Assembly (NCBI GenBank): GCA_014905825.1
Contig: JACGCN010000005.1
Span: 248,001-312,000, forward strand
DNA: 64,000 nucleotides
Direction: 5' to 3'
Source: Lyophyllum atratum
Taxonomy: Eukaryota > Basidiomycota > Agaricomycetes > Agaricales > Lyophyllaceae
The notes under the pieces were generated by a model. It did not search any database, was not told where the DNA came from, and was given only the letters and a program-made list of their open reading frames with translations. A program made the position numbers and the translations under genes. Numbering within the stretch: the first letter of the stretch is position 1; each line of letters starts with the position of its first letter. Positions 18,727 to 30,640 of this stretch are shown here, in pieces.

Positions 18727-19462
18727 ATGGCGCAGTTAGTCTCGTCTGCTCTTCCAGCGAAAGGTTATCACCCAGTATCGACAACAAGAATCACCCTCCA
18801 CAAACCAGAGCTACTCACGAATTCCAACTGTTCTCTTTTTCTGTATTTTGCTCTGCCCCCTCTCATTTTCGTGGATCCATACGAACTTGCACATTATGAT
18901 GCCTCCTACACCTTCAGGCACTGGGGTCCATCTAATTTAGAACTTCCCGTCAACGCGGTCCCACAGAATAGCTCTGGGCTTCTTCTCGATGTGGTGCTTC
19001 CCGAAAGCGCACACGCAATCGAAGTGAAATTGCCTCTGCATCTGCGTTATGGCGATCTTGTCAAAGGTTCGCAATCCGGCCATCATACGGAGGAACTTGT
19101 GTGGCCTACGGGATTTCTAGAATGCCCGCTTTCCAGTGAGGCTTTCTTCTGATGTATCTTGGTCTCCTCCTGATTACGCCTTCCTAGTGCTGAGTGCAAT
19201 ATCGCACCCATCAGGCTTGCCACGTCTGCCAAGCGAGGTCGCGTCGCTGTTCGACCCATTATCAGCAACATTCATCCCAATTACACATGTCAGGCCCAAT
19301 GGTGCCGACCTTGTGAAGGTCCCCACCGGCAGCTCAGGAGATCTCGCATACGTCGAATTTGGGACGATCTTTACCATATTGTTGTCCTTCTTCTACCTCC
19401 TCCGCGCTTCTCGGCTTGCTTCTCAGCGGATAAATCGCGCATCTTCGGTTAAAACGGATTGA
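18727..19462 (+). CDS. PIG-X/Pbn1-like subunit of GPI mannosyltransferase I, 227 aa
   Basis: Exons 18727-19135 and 19188-19462, intron 52 nt (GTGAGG donor, TTCCTAG acceptor) in phase. Without splicing the frame would stop soon after 19141. Family features: a beta-rich lumenal region with LPPLIFVDPYELAHYD, the PIG-X signature LPLHLRYG followed by an aromatic W-P-TGFLECP segment, and a C-terminal membrane helix (YVEFGTIFTILLSFFYLL) with a short basic cytosolic tail. Known role: PIG-X (Pbn1 in yeast) stabilises PIG-M/Gpi14, which adds the first mannose of the GPI anchor in the ER lumen. There is no obvious N-terminal signal peptide; the start could be further upstream if a 5' exon was missed. 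Confidence 0.82.
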
Positions 19463-19837
19463 GCTTTCGAGAATCGTCGGTCAATGAATGTGTACCGCAT
19501 GTCGTGGCTTCCAGGCACTGTTCTTTACCCTTAGAGGAGCACAGGCACACCATACCACTTGTCATCCATGGATCATTCCATGCTGCGACGACGGTGAATA
19601 AACGGAGACATACCGAAAGAGATAAGCAATCTCCCATCTGCTTCGGATTGATTCCACTTTCGAAGGGTAGTTCAGGACGCTTGGGTTGGGATTGTCGGGT
19701 ATTGTTGACAGGAAATGGATATGTCCTTCCAGGCGGGCTGGTATTGGAACACAGTTGGCGCTCGGTATCCAGAATGGTGGCGAGAAAAGTGATTGAGGGC
19801 TGGGTATAAATGACACAGGGTATAATATCGTACAGAT
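19463..19837. other. Convergent intergenic region
   Basis: 375 bp between the 3' ends of the PIG-X-like gene (plus) and hus1 (minus). Both strands have open frames here of 116-130 codons, but neither resembles a known protein or has splice support. Confidence 0.5.
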
Positions 19838-20999
19838 TCAAATTTCATCGTCGATAATTGCAGGAATATAAAATGTCAGGACTCCTCCCGCATCAGCGAC
19901 ATCGCCAATGTAAACATAGAGTATCATACAATGATGCTGGCAGATGCCTGTTACGATAGTATTGCGTTAGCACTCTCGTGAACTGAAACGATAAGCAAGT
20001 GGACATACAAGCAATAGTCGTTGTGGAGACAACGTGACTATTGAGAAATTTGAAGAAACTTCGGGTAGAAACCAAGACTGTAAAGAGTTGATTTGGGTCA
20101 GGAGCATCCTCGAGATCTTGTGGCGTATTTGTGGCTATAGGTCATGGTCAGATGTCGGAAGGAAACGGCGAAGCAAAGGCTACTTTTAGGATTCGAACAG
20201 TCCTTCCACTCAGTATCGACCTTCACGCTTTCGGTGCTGATAGATAACTGAAGGCACCCGTTATTGTTCGCACGTATTGCAAGAACATCTGACATTGGCT
20301 TAAGTCGGTCTACGACTGTCCTTAGCTTTTGTAATGGCGGTAATAGGATGTGCAACTGAAACAAGCCAAACATTGAGTATTGCTTTCGGGCGAAGAGTGC
20401 AATCTTACATCGGGTTCGGGACACATTGGTTCACTCAACCGCGCGACGTCATTTGGACGCAGGACTTCGATCTTCACGTCGTGGGACACGCGCACCTTGC
20501 GGCCCACCCTCGTCAACCCGTTGATCTCAAACGTGAGTACTGCTTGGGCATTTTTCTTGGCAAGCTTCATGATGACTTCTTCGGTCTCGTATGTAGATGT
20601 TCCAGAAGATGAGGCGGATTTCAGGGCTGCGAGGAGGGCTTCGGAGGTAATGGCCATGGTGATTTCGTTGTTCGCGTTCGATTGGATGCGGTACCCGCTG
20701 AACAGGGATTCGACTTTGATCTGCCTAGGAGAGAAGGGACACGCGTCAAAAAGGAAGATGGTGCATTGGCCAGTTACGCACGACCAGACCTGGATCCCAC
20801 CCTCATTCGCGTCGTGGTTGCAGATTATGTACATGTTCGTCTCCGTGAACTTTATGATACACTTCTTCTGGAGTTTTTCGATGGCTTGTATGATTTCTAA
20901 AGAAAGTTTAGTACGAGAAGGCGCGTCTACTTCTATCTTATAGGTCTAAAACTCACTGAAAAAGGTCGAGACATTTTCAATGGAAGCACGAAATCGCAT
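19838..20999 (-). CDS. hus1: Checkpoint clamp protein Hus1 (9-1-1 complex), 312 aa
   Basis: Five exons on the minus strand: 20999-20957, 20896-20409, 20355-20184, 20134-20009, 19947-19838. All introns are GT-AG and junctions are in phase. N-terminus MRFRASIENVSTFF is the Hus1 start. Further landmarks are TETNMYIICNHDANEGGIQVW, then SGYRIQSNANNEI, and a C-terminal GGVLTFYIPAI typical of the PCNA-like clamp fold. Hus1 forms the heterotrimeric Rad9-Rad1-Hus1 ring loaded at damaged DNA by Rad17-RFC and activates ATR/Rad3 signalling in the nucleus. The gene is head-to-head with the Maf-type gene, 207 bp apart. Confidence 0.93.
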
Positions 21000-21206
21000 A
21001 GTCGAGTTGGATCTGCGCTGGAGCCACCTGTAAACGACAGATGAAACTAGAAGCTTGATGATAGACGTACTGTTCTGGTGAGTTAGATTGTCAAAATTTC
21101 ACGGTTTCGAGCATCGTCGTCGTCGTCGACGGTGGTGACAGTGAAGATGAAGGGATCACACGTGATTGGAAACACTTTCTCCGTCCGCCCATCACCACGA
21201 TCCGCG
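21000..21206. promoter_or_regulatory. Divergent promoter shared by hus1 and the Maf-type gene
   Basis: 207 bp separate the two start codons. It contains a short GTC trinucleotide run (about 21114-21130) and a CACGTGA motif (21157-21165 region) that could bind a bHLH factor. Function inferred from position only. Confidence 0.45.
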
Positions 21207-22251
21207 ATGTCCAAGCACATTTTACCTCATGCTCTCCAACTCCCTATTATCAAGAGGCTATCTGGAAAGCGGATCGTCCTTGCATCCAATAGTCCAAGAA
21301 GGCAAGAGATACTTCGTACTTTCGTACGTGCTGACTTGACCTTACGCTTGCATGGCTTACAGGATCGTTTAGGGTCTGGCGCCAGATATTGTGCCTTCTA
21401 TCTTCGAGGAAGACTTACTACCAGGATCATTTGATGATATCCACGAATACCCTGTGGCAACGGCCACGCACAAGGCCGTAGAGGTGTACGAACGATTAGT
21501 GGTGGGTCATTACACAGGTAATAACGTTGTTGATGATTGAACGACATGTAGAGGGACGATCCCGAAAATCCACCAGATCTAGTTATTGCTGGTGAGTCTC
21601 AAGTGTGCCCACCAAGACATACGATTGATCGAGGTTGGCAGCCGACACTGTGGTTTTGACCCATGCACAACCGTCCACCTCTGACGTATCCTACACTGTC
21701 CTTCCAAGCGTGCAACAAGAACTTCTGGAGAAGCCGGCCTCGAAAGAGGATAACCTTCGCATGCTTCTCGACCTTAACGGAGGTGTGTGCGAAGTGGTGA
21801 CTGGTGTCACAGTGGGTAAGCATGGAGTTAACTCCTGCGCAATTGACGATACTTACCTGCTCTGCAGTCTACCCGATCTTGACTGCTCCAGGATACAACA
21901 TAAAGTAACCTAATTTGCATTGAGAACCAATCTGGTTATTCACTCACTCCCACGAAGGTCCATTGATGAACGAACTCTGGTGTACTTCGCGGACAATCCA
22001 CAACACATGGTCAAGGCCTATGTCGACAGCGGCGAAGGCATCGACCGAGCCGGTGGTTTTGCCATACAGGTATGTTCCGGGATCAACTGCAAACTCGCTT
22101 CATGGCATGAAGATGTCGTTGACAGGGACTTGGGGGTCTTCTGATTCGCAAAATCGAAGGGGACTACCAAAATGTGGTGGGATTTCCCGCGGCGTCGTTC
22201 TTCACTTTCCTGGATCTCTTGTTGGATGAAAACGATTTCCTTGAGGTGTAG
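21207..22251 (+). CDS. Maf-family nucleotide pyrophosphatase, 244 aa
   Basis: Seven exons: 21207-21323, 21373-21501, 21552-21591, 21642-21815, 21868-21904, 21958-22069, 22126-22251; all GT-AG and in phase. Motifs of the Maf family in order: LASNSPRRQEIL near the N-terminus, VIAADTVV, KPASKEDNLRMLLDLNG, GVTV, and SGEGIDRAGGFAIQ followed by GGLLIRKIEGDYQNVVGFP. Maf proteins hydrolyse non-canonical or modified NTPs (dTTP/UTP-type or m7GTP-type pyrophosphatases) and release pyrophosphate, acting in nucleotide pool sanitation in the cytosol. Start at ATG 21207 gives the usual short leader; an in-frame ATG upstream (21132) would add 25 residues of poor composition. Confidence 0.92.
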
Positions 22252-24399
22252 AGAGGCCAACTGAGTTCGTTTAGTTGTGCTGTCATGGACACTGACTTGA
22301 ACGTGTACCTCACGACTGTACCTTGATCGTGCAACGAGACACAACGAGGTTAATGATGAGTATCGCCGTCGGCGGACGTTACACGACAAGTCGACGCCCT
22401 ATGTCCACGTGTGTTCGGTCAGGTTACTCGTTAGGCTCTCCGCGGCTGCTTGGGGATGAGCATCATCTCGATCTTTCGATCTAAGTATTCGCTGAAACGA
22501 AACAGGAAGTTTCGCGCGAGCTACGGACGGAGGACGTCGCCACCCCGACTCGGTGCTATACCCGCCCGTTTGTCGAATAGCCGACAGAACATCTCCCGAT
22601 GCACATTTCGATGTTGGGAATGTACCTCCACTTCGACAGATACGTCGTACATTCCCACCTAGACCTTCTGACCGACGCCAGAATGTCAACCTGCGATCGC
22701 CGATTAAACAGACGTTCTAATGCTGATGCCTAAATGCCCCTCCCACAATCACTATTAGGCGGCCTATCGTAACCCCGGTGCGGCCCGCTCGCCATGCGTC
22801 GCGTGGGGGCCACGATGGCATTTCCTTGGGGAAAGCAGATGGGGAGCGTCGGCTAACCTTGAGATCCTTAAAGACCTATCCCCGCATCCATCCTCGTATT
22901 TGCAGCCGCCTTCGAAGCGCGAAAATCCTTCTAGTCTTCGGTATCTATTACAATATGGTCGCCTCATTCCTCATCATTTATTCAGACTGGCCACGGGCGT
23001 CTCTTTCCTTAAATCACCTTCGGCATGATGCGCGTGTGTCGGTCCCATGCCACAGGACCCAACTTGTCCAAGACGAGACGTATAGTTACTTCTGGTCTCC
23101 TCCCTATAGGTCCGCTGCTATTCCATAGAATGATTGAGAGTGATCAGCGGCTGCAAGTTCGGACTCGGTGGAATTTCGAGACCGAAGCCATCTTTCCACG
23201 TCTGGATCAGGATGACAGAAAAAGAAACTGCACACTGAGTTGTACCTGTAAACATGATTCCATGTACATCCGAAATGCACGATCTCATCGCACCAAACTA
23301 AGGCTCATATGTGTGCCTCTCTCGTAAGACTCTCAAGCATGACATATAAAAATTGGTCCCGATGAACCGAAGGGACTCCGTTGCGGGTGGGTTCATGGTA
23401 AATGACCGTCTGAGCTGTGATCGGAAGCAATGTATTTTGCTTCGAAAAATCTGGCAATTGACTTGTCCAGTGCGCATTAGAAGAGATAATCGAGATGAGG
23501 GCGAATGCGTGGTATGGTCAGAGACTCAAGGAGGGCCAACAGCACCCAGTCGAGGAGCATGCCAGGTATGTAGTGCTCGCAGCGAATCTAGAACGTAGCT
23601 TGATACTCTGTGAATGTATTCAGGAGAGCAGGTTAAAAAAGCGCTACGCGCACCTCAACTCCGTCGCGATGGGCACGGCGATCCTCTGTAGGTGGATCTG
23701 TAAGTGCTCGATCTGTAAGTGCTCGACGACACTGTTTTGTTGTTTCCCTCGTGTTAACAAAATCCGCGGACAACAGGACCTTCTTAGCGAGTTTAGGGGG
23801 GAGCTCGTAGCCCGTGAGACCTTGGCAAGCAAAAGAGTCTAAGAAAGGAGGTGAAGAGTTGTGAAAGTTCACGGCCGTATTTAAATGGGAATATCATCGG
23901 TAGCCAAAACTTGGAAGCCTCAAGCCTTGAGTATAAAAATCCGGGGTACTGGATTACATCCTCCGAAAGATCGTTGTCGTCGATATGGAAAAACATTACT
24001 GAGATGCGAATCTCCACTGCGAGCGCACATCTATTTGTACAAGTGTAAGTGACAGATGAGTACACTACCTTGCGGGGTGCGGCGCGGTATTCATTCGATG
24101 CCAGAACGGGCTTGCTGATGCCTAATACTTTGTGCTCATGGAGGCTGCTAGCTCGTCAAACCAAGAAGGCTGGAGACACACGGGACTGACTAGAACCCAG
24201 TTAGGGGAGGGGATGATTTTTCCCGTGTTTGTGTTTCTCCGATTCGTCTCACTAGCGGCTGCATCGATCCGTTCACCGCGTGGGCGGGTTGAAGTTTGGA
24301 CAACCCCAATGCTGATATTGGGGCTCAAGCTACTACGGTCCAGAATCGTCTGTAAATTCCTCCGTGCCACTGTATTGACGTTGTGTCGACCGAGATATT
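22252..24399. other. About 2.1 kb without a supportable gene
   Basis: Several short frames on both strands but no splice-consistent set and no recognised domain. A small direct repeat (GTGCTCGATCTGTAA type) lies at 23695-23730. A minus-strand open stretch at 22399-22689 was considered and not accepted. Confidence 0.45.
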
Positions 24400-25140
24400 A
24401 AGTATCTCAGGATTAGGATCGGAGTCCGCTTGCTAAGGCTTCGATGGGTTCTTGTGGCTACGTCCTCCAGATATACGGTCACGTCCTTTGACGGCGGCTT
24501 TGTTACGGGATTTCTCAGACATGGAAAGGGGGCATACTTCGTGGCGTAGTTTTCCGGCCGGTGGTAAATCTCTGTGGTGGCGTACTCGCCTGAGAGCAAG
24601 ACCTCGGTCAATAATTTCAGAGTCAGCATCGTAGTTCTATAATGCTGAGAGCATCTTGTGCGTTAGTGGGGCTATGAAACGTGTCAGGTCAGGAAATTGT
24701 GATACTTAGTGGAGGTACATACCACCACTTCGATATGCCACGTTCCACTGTATTCATTACCAGGCCACACATAATCGGCAGCCTAGAGGTTTCATCTGAC
24801 TGCGTATTGATATATGGCCGCCTTACCTGAATTTGAGACTTTGCCCGTGAAAAATAAATCCAGTTCGGGGGCTGAACATTATCAGCTTGGTGCGTCAATT
24901 CAATATCGAAAGCTCGCATGGCCGTAAGTGCATTTTCATTGCACGCCCCTTCCATTTTCCGAACCGAAACCGCAGTGGTGAGGCCCTGGTGAGGCTGGAA
25001 TAAAACACGATGATGGAATGAAGTTCGGGCGTCGGTTCAAGGTTGGGCGTCGGGCCTTGGAATTTGAAAGGTCGAAGTTATCTCCGAGGAGTTCGGCTAG
25101 AGTCTCTTCATGCTTGTTACCATCATGATCGACCACAGTC
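24400..25140 (-). pseudogene. Decayed gene fragment with a SGTWHIE-type motif (possibly DUF4246-related)
   Basis: The minus strand has coding-like pieces that join across plausible short introns: RAFDIELTHQADNVQPPNW, YFSRAKSQIQ, then after a GTAAGG..CTCTAG intron YVWPGNEYSGTWHIEVV, and later YDADSEIIDRGLALRRVRHH. The YSGxWHxE and YYD-x-D-x-EI patterns recall the WHVEG and YYYD segments of fungal DUF4246-like proteins. However, a stop directly precedes the YDAD piece and the conserved Gly after WHxE is missing, so I treat it as a remnant. Assignment is by remembered motif pattern only. A search is needed to confirm family and boundaries. Confidence 0.4.
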
Positions 25141-25443
25141 TATAGCATCAGCATGGCGTAGACAACGCATCATCTGCCTAAAGTTATCATGGAGGCGCAA
25201 GTATGTCTTCAGTCTTCATTGAGATTGGCTTTTGAGAGGACCAGTGGTCAGTTCCTTTTATCTGAAACTGAGTTCGTTTGGATTGATCACACTTAAAGAC
25301 CCAGGATAAGGACTAGAAACTAACCATCATGAACCGAGGAAGGTGGAGGAAGGAACCGAGGTTATCTCCTGCCAGTGTGACATCACATGTACTTTGAAAT
25401 TCAATCGAATTGAAACAAAGTCGCACACATTTCCTCAACAGCG
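25141..25443. other. Intergenic, no feature seen
   Basis: Promoter side of the WD40 gene. No recognised element. Confidence 0.45.
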
Positions 25444-27593
25444 ATGACGTTCAATCCTGCTTTTGCTCAACTTCGCGAGCTACATGGGAAGCTCGAAAAC
25501 TACATTGACGGTAATTATAGAGAAGAAGGAGAGGATTCGGAGAATAAGAGGACAGAGATGGAGTCCGAGAAAAGGAAGAAAAGGTATTTTCTGGGCATCC
25601 TGAGCGACATCTGTAATGTCATTCGCCCTGTCACGGCCGCGCCTGACTACCAAGACATCCTTCTTCAGGCGGACAGGCTGGTTAATAAGGCAGTCGAGGA
25701 CAATACCAAGAGCGAAGAGGAACCCTACCTGCAGTCGTTTGCGCACACTGATGCTCATCCTGAGGTGGTCGTGTCCGAAAGCGAGAACTTAGAAGATATG
25801 TTCGGTGCGTTAGTCTGTATGAGCTCTGTTGAATACACTATTGATGTATGTATACCATCATGGAAGGCTATGGCCACTTGGAAGGTCTTCTCCCAATTAT
25901 TCAGAGCTTGTATGAAGCCCAAGGTGTATCACCAGGTTCGCTGCTTCTACCCGAGAGCCTTCTACTCTGTGATGGACTGGCGTTACAGACATAGCTGCCG
26001 CCAACGTAGCCTTCAAGCGATCTCCACCATGGGCAGAGTCACCGCAGCCCCACCCATACATGAGCCGCCTCGCACGTTTCAAGCCCAATGTGATCACCTC
26101 CGTGACCCCCGCTACCCAAAGTGCTGCCCTTATCTACCATGCTCGTTGCGAAATCACGTCGGATTCGATCTGCAACCCCGTCCGCGCCCAGATCTCCCCA
26201 GGCGGCGCCTGCCTCGCCATTTCCAGCGCTGGAGGCTGGAAAGGAAATCTTCCCGTTCTCCAGTACTACCTACTCGATGACGACTCCGGTTTCCCTATGC
26301 ATCATATCATTGAGACGGGTCTCGAGGAACCATCACGTGAACTAGCTTTCGACGAGCAGAGGAAGCTTGTCTTTGTTGCCGACGAGGACCGTATCAAGTC
26401 TTTTGCATGGGGTGTGCCCGGCGGTGACGACTATCTTCGCGCCATGCCGACGCACACCATGGACTCCGAACCCTGGGATGGCCCCATCGCACTACTGTCC
26501 GGGCACCGCTTCGTCAGGGCGGGCAAGGGGTCAGTGGGCGTCTGGAACCTGGAGATGTTGGAAACACATGGGGCGACAGGGAAAAAGCCAATTGGGGAGA
26601 CGAGAAGTGGTGATGAGGAGGGTACTTTCGAGGACGATGGTGATGATGTTGAGTTGTCCGATGGCAGCAAAGCTATGGGGAGCATCAAGTTTGAAGATGC
26701 AACACTGAAACCGGCGACTTGGGGTGCTCATCCGTGCACTGTGGGCTCGATGATCTGTGGGTTTTCGCTGAAGGAGCCCCTCGGTTATTCTTGCGTTGTC
26801 GTGGACCTGGAGCATGGCGGAAAAACGGTGACGAGGTATTTGGGCCATGGTGGCGAGGTCTTGGAGTTCTCCACGAGCGCTGTGGACCCTTTCTTGTTCG
26901 CAACGGGATGCGGCGATGGTTATGCTCGTCTGTTTGATGTGAGAGTACCTCTGCCGGTCATGACCTTTAATGCCGGGCGGCAAACAGAGGAATGTTGTGC
27001 GGTGGTTCTCGCGCACCCCGACGGCGTCCCTAGTAAGTAGACATTCCTCTGTTAGACCCATTCTTCTCATGGAATTCGTGCTATATAGCTCTTTTCACTG
27101 GCGCGGCGCGAGCGGAGGAAGTCCGAATGTGGGACATCCGTGCTAAAGCTACAGTCTACGAGCTATCGACTGGCAATAATGCGGTAGTAAGTCTCGCATG
27201 GGATGCACGCCACAACGCTTTATATGCTGCAACCGAATGTCGCTACATGGACCGCATGGGCAATTGGAATGGGTATCGCCGGGCGAAGGTTCCGAAAGAT
27301 CAAAGGTATACTTACGGGCACGGTGGAGGCAATGATAGGTTTGTGGAAGAGGATGAAGGTACGGATGATTATAGCGATGGGAGGTGTTGGCCGAAGCAGG
27401 CATACCATGGAGAGGAGCATTTTGGATATCTCTACGATGCTGGGGAGCACAAAATCTGTCAGTGATCGAGCTGTTTCGGTCGTGGATGTCGTTGACGCGT
27501 GCCGTAGTCCGTTATGCGTTCAAGGAAAACCCTGATGCAACGGTCTTACCTGCCTATGGTCAGGCGTCCGTGGACCGTGGCTCGGAATGGTAG
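25444..27593 (+). CDS. WD40-repeat protein of unknown function, 638 aa
   Basis: Exons 25444-25804, 25867-25923, 25989-27032, 27089-27457, 27508-27593; the total closes in phase at a TAG. The N-terminal 120 residues are helical and charged. WD-like blades follow, for example HGGEVLEFSTSAVDPFLFAT leading to GDGYARLFDVR, and AEEVRMWDIRAKATVYEL leading to VVSLAWDARHNALYAAT. An acidic insert (GDEEGTFEDDGDDVELSDG) interrupts the propeller. The C-terminus resembles conserved Agaricomycete WD proteins (DYSDGRCWPKQ, then AGEHKIFRYAF). The second intron (25924-25988) is the least certain junction. It was chosen because the frame otherwise hits a stop at the TTACAGACATAG stretch. No specific complex can be named. 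Confidence 0.78.
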
Positions 27594-27716
27594 ATTCTAA
27601 GTAAGAATCTCGGAAGTCGTTGATAGGCGCACGGCTTTGCAACTTTTGTCCCTTCCAGGGGCAATGGGCAAAGTCCAGGCAACTTATGTCAAAAAATTCG
27701 CAGGTAGTATGTATTG

Positions 27717-27974
27717 AAGTCCGTCATGTATTATATCAATGACTGTCTCGAGGCGTAAAGTGATGCTGAGGATTATGGGGCTCGCTGGAGAGCTGGCTAT
27801 GAGGTACGTGGTAGCATTGTCGATACGATGGTCCAGGAGGGAATGTACGTGCGCAAGTCCGTCATATACTATATCTAGAATGACCGATGCTGAGGATTAT
27901 GTGGCTCGCCGGAGAGCTCGCTATGGGGTATGAGATCGTAACATTACGATGGTCCACGACGAATGTACGCGTGC
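27717..27974. repeat. Diverged tandem duplication, unit about 120-138 bp
   Basis: Copy 1 27717-27854 and copy 2 27855-about 27974 share AAGTCCGTCAT, GATGCTGAGGATTATG, GGCTCGC, GGAGAGCT and ACGATGGTCCA..GAATGTACG in the same order, with substitutions and an 18-bp length difference. It lies just downstream of the WD40 gene. No coding meaning seen. Confidence 0.8.
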
Positions 27975-28106
27975 AAACGACTCACTAGCGGAGGAGAGGT
28001 CTCCAAGACATACGAGAGAAAATGCCGCCAAAAGGTCTATGCTTTGGGTGAAATATGAACTGTTGCACGCAACTTGGGAATTGAAGCAAATCGTGCATAG
28101 CGATGC

Positions 28107-29229
28107 CTAGTAAAGGACATCATCCCGGTGCCATCCCTTCCCCTTCGCAACCGTGCTCTTCAAAAAGGCAAGCCAGTCATCAGGCTTCCGCAGATTTAGA
28201 TATTCACGCGTGCGACTATCCTCGATGTACCAGCTCTTCGAATACATCGTCTCGCTCGTTCCATTATAGAAGCACAGGCTCTGTACGACCATGGTGGTGC
28301 GGTCCTCTAATATTTGGTGGCTGTTCGAGGTGTAACGGTTATAGCCCAGCAAGAATTTCTGGTTGTTCGAGGTGTACAAGCGGTGCGACTTGTTCATGCT
28401 GGCGCGTCGAAATTCGTCGAGTCCAATGAGTTCGGCACTATCGACGCGGAATGCCTTGCGTGATTTAGTCTTCAGGGTGAGGTCAGGGGCTGCCGAAAGT
28501 TTGACGAAGAAGATTTGAGGGGGCTGGGCTAAGGCGGCGATAGAAGGCGGCCCGTCTGCAAGACCAGTAGCGTGGACGAGGGAGAAGCATATTAGAGAGC
28601 GGTATGTTAGGGTCCAGTCTTCCTGTTAAAGGTTAAAGGAGTGAATTTAGTGCCTCAGAATAAAGACGTGAAGTATAGGAGGCTCACGTGGATCGCGTCG
28701 ATCGCGTCGATGGGGACGCGGACCACGGGGTGATACTCTGCAGTAGCTTGGCTCTGTGGAGTATAATACGTTTCGTATTGCTTCGCATCTTGTGCAGCTC
28801 GAGATAATATCTTTCCACACTGCTTCTTGTGTTTAGGCCAGTGGGCGTGCTCTTTTGTTTTGATACACCGTCAGCGTATTTTTTTTAAGATCAGAGGATG
28901 GCTCGTACGGCATTTGATAGAGCAGTATCGATACCTGCATTCAGAGCGAAAATTATTTAGGTGATGGATATATGGTGGTATCAGAGACTTACACCTTGCA
29001 CCGTCCACACACTTGGAAACGGATGGCGGGCAAACCATCACCGGCTTCGCTCTCCATTCTCTTACATTTCTTGTAATACTGTAAGTATCAGTGTAGCGGA
29101 GAAGAGGATGGATTTACTGCGCATTGTCGAAGCTTATCCCTGTTGAACACGGTCAAGAGGCTGAGGTTTCGCGAGTTACGGTGATAGATCGACGTACGGC
29201 AGGGTATTGTCGGCTACTTGGGTTGGCAT
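28107..29229 (-). CDS. MYND zinc-finger protein, 278 aa
   Basis: Six exons on the minus strand: 29229-29198, 29139-29118, 29069-28993, 28934-28909, 28851-28688, 28622-28107; every junction is in phase. The first four small exons encode MPTQVADNTLPDKLRQCA followed by the MYND finger: CAKCKRMESE, then FQVCGRCK, YRYCS, KCQ, HWPKHKKQC (all eight ligands present). The remaining 200 residues are a conserved-looking domain without a name I know (PQIFFVKLSAAPDLTL, then EDRTTMVVQSLCFYNG). MYND fingers mediate protein contacts. Function unknown. A decayed paralogue lies immediately upstream at 29.7-30.6 kb. Confidence 0.85.
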
Positions 29230-29733
29230 TTATATTGCGACGACGATGAAGGGGAAGGAAAGGGGAATTGGGACTCAGTCACGCTGACGAGATGATGTAT
29301 AGAACCCGCATGCATGCATACACGTACGAGGTCCCCGTTTGCTATAGATGCTCAGATAACACGTCATACAAACGGAGCTATGGTCGAACAAGCCTCGATC
29401 ACAAATACGCCGGACGATGATGGTCACCTGTGACCAAAGTTTCCGATGGGTGTTTGGTCTCCGGGTATCGTCGTTGGGGCATGCTATCCGTCATATCCTA
29501 TCTTTTTCTAGGCGTAGAAAAGGGGTTCCAAGACTTGCCAAGGCGACATTACTAGAGTTTGGATGTAGCGGAGGCAACTGGGATGTGTGCCACTAGCCGG
29601 CAAAGTCGAAGTAACAACCTAGTAGTAACGTAGTCGAGGCGCCTCTCATAGTCTTGCGGTGTTCGGTAAGTCCCTTCATTTATAGGATTTTAGTTATATA
29701 TTTTGCTGCACGGGGAAACCGCGGTGTACTCAC

Positions 29734-30640
29734 TGCATCGCCACCTACACCATAGACGTCTATCACGCAAGACATCTCAGCTTCAGAGACGACCGTAAAT
29801 TTCTTGTTCCGCTGGATTGCGTAGCCCATAATACCCGAGGGCTGCAAGATACCTGGATCACTCGCAGGGTGAATTCTAGGCCGGGGTATGAATCAATCTT
29901 AGATATCTGGATAAGCAGTAATCGTCGGTCACCGGCGGCTGTATTTGTGAACTTGACCCATACCTACTCCAAAGATACTTTTCCGTTTCAATCTTCCGTA
30001 GGCCAATCAGTGCTTTTGTCATGCCTGGAAAAACGAACTCTCGACGAGCACCAGTTCCTCGAGAGGCATCGCCGACAATTTGATAAATAACAGTTGATGA
30101 TTTCTATTGTAGGGGGGTCGGCACGATCTAACGCGTTAATCAGGTTGAGCACATGGAAGAGAGGTGGGTGAATGACCAGTTTTGCTATCCAAGACCTAAG
30201 CTCACCGACATATAGGCAGATACGAAAGGCTCGCGTGGATCGGGTGGATCGCATCCAAGGGAACTACAGGGCTGGCATCTCCGGCAAATGAGATTCGGGA
30301 CGCGACGTATCTGGGAATCCTGCCCCGCAAACAATATTCGTCTGTATTGTATCTTGTGTTATGGCCAGTCAGAGCGTCCTTTGTTATTCTTCAGACTCGA
30401 TTCTGGAGAGAGGTCAGATGGCGACTCATATGGCGTGCGGGAGAGCAGTATCGATGGCTGCAGTTGGTGAAAAGAGTAGGAAATCAGATACTAAGCCTAA
30501 TGTGCTCAGGTGCCCAAGTGATGAGCACCCACGTAACAGTAACAATACGTTTTACATCTGCCACACACTCGAGCCTGAATGATGCAAAATCTTAATCATC
30601 GGGTTCCTTCTTGCAGCTCTTGAAAAAAGTGAAGTCGTAT
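29734..30640 (-). pseudogene. Decayed paralogue of the neighbouring MYND gene
   Basis: Minus-strand pieces line up with the intact gene next door: ARVCGRCK (versus FQVCGRCK), HRYCSP, then WP-stop-HKIQY where the intact copy has WPKHKKQC. The stop is at 30359-30361, and a zinc-ligand Cys has become Tyr. Next come PLDAIHPIH, FIKLSAMP and, further on, GDRRLLLIQISKIDSYPGLE and IMGYAIQRNKKFTVVSEAEM. Reading these needs at least one frame change besides the stop. The 3' pieces have no counterpart in the intact copy's end, so the original gene may have had a longer C-terminal domain. Confidence 0.7.

Noticed and set aside
19449..19841. Open frames of 116-130 codons on both strands between PIG-X-like gene and hus1
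   Set aside because: Both strands are open at once, there is no family resemblance, and the region is a convergent 3'-3' spacer.
22399..22689. 96-codon minus-strand frame
   Set aside because: Composition typical of a random frame, no homology recalled and no neighbouring exon that joins in phase.
27717..27974. CRISPR-like or satellite array
   Set aside because: Only two diverged copies without spacer structure; a simple tandem duplication in eukaryotic DNA.
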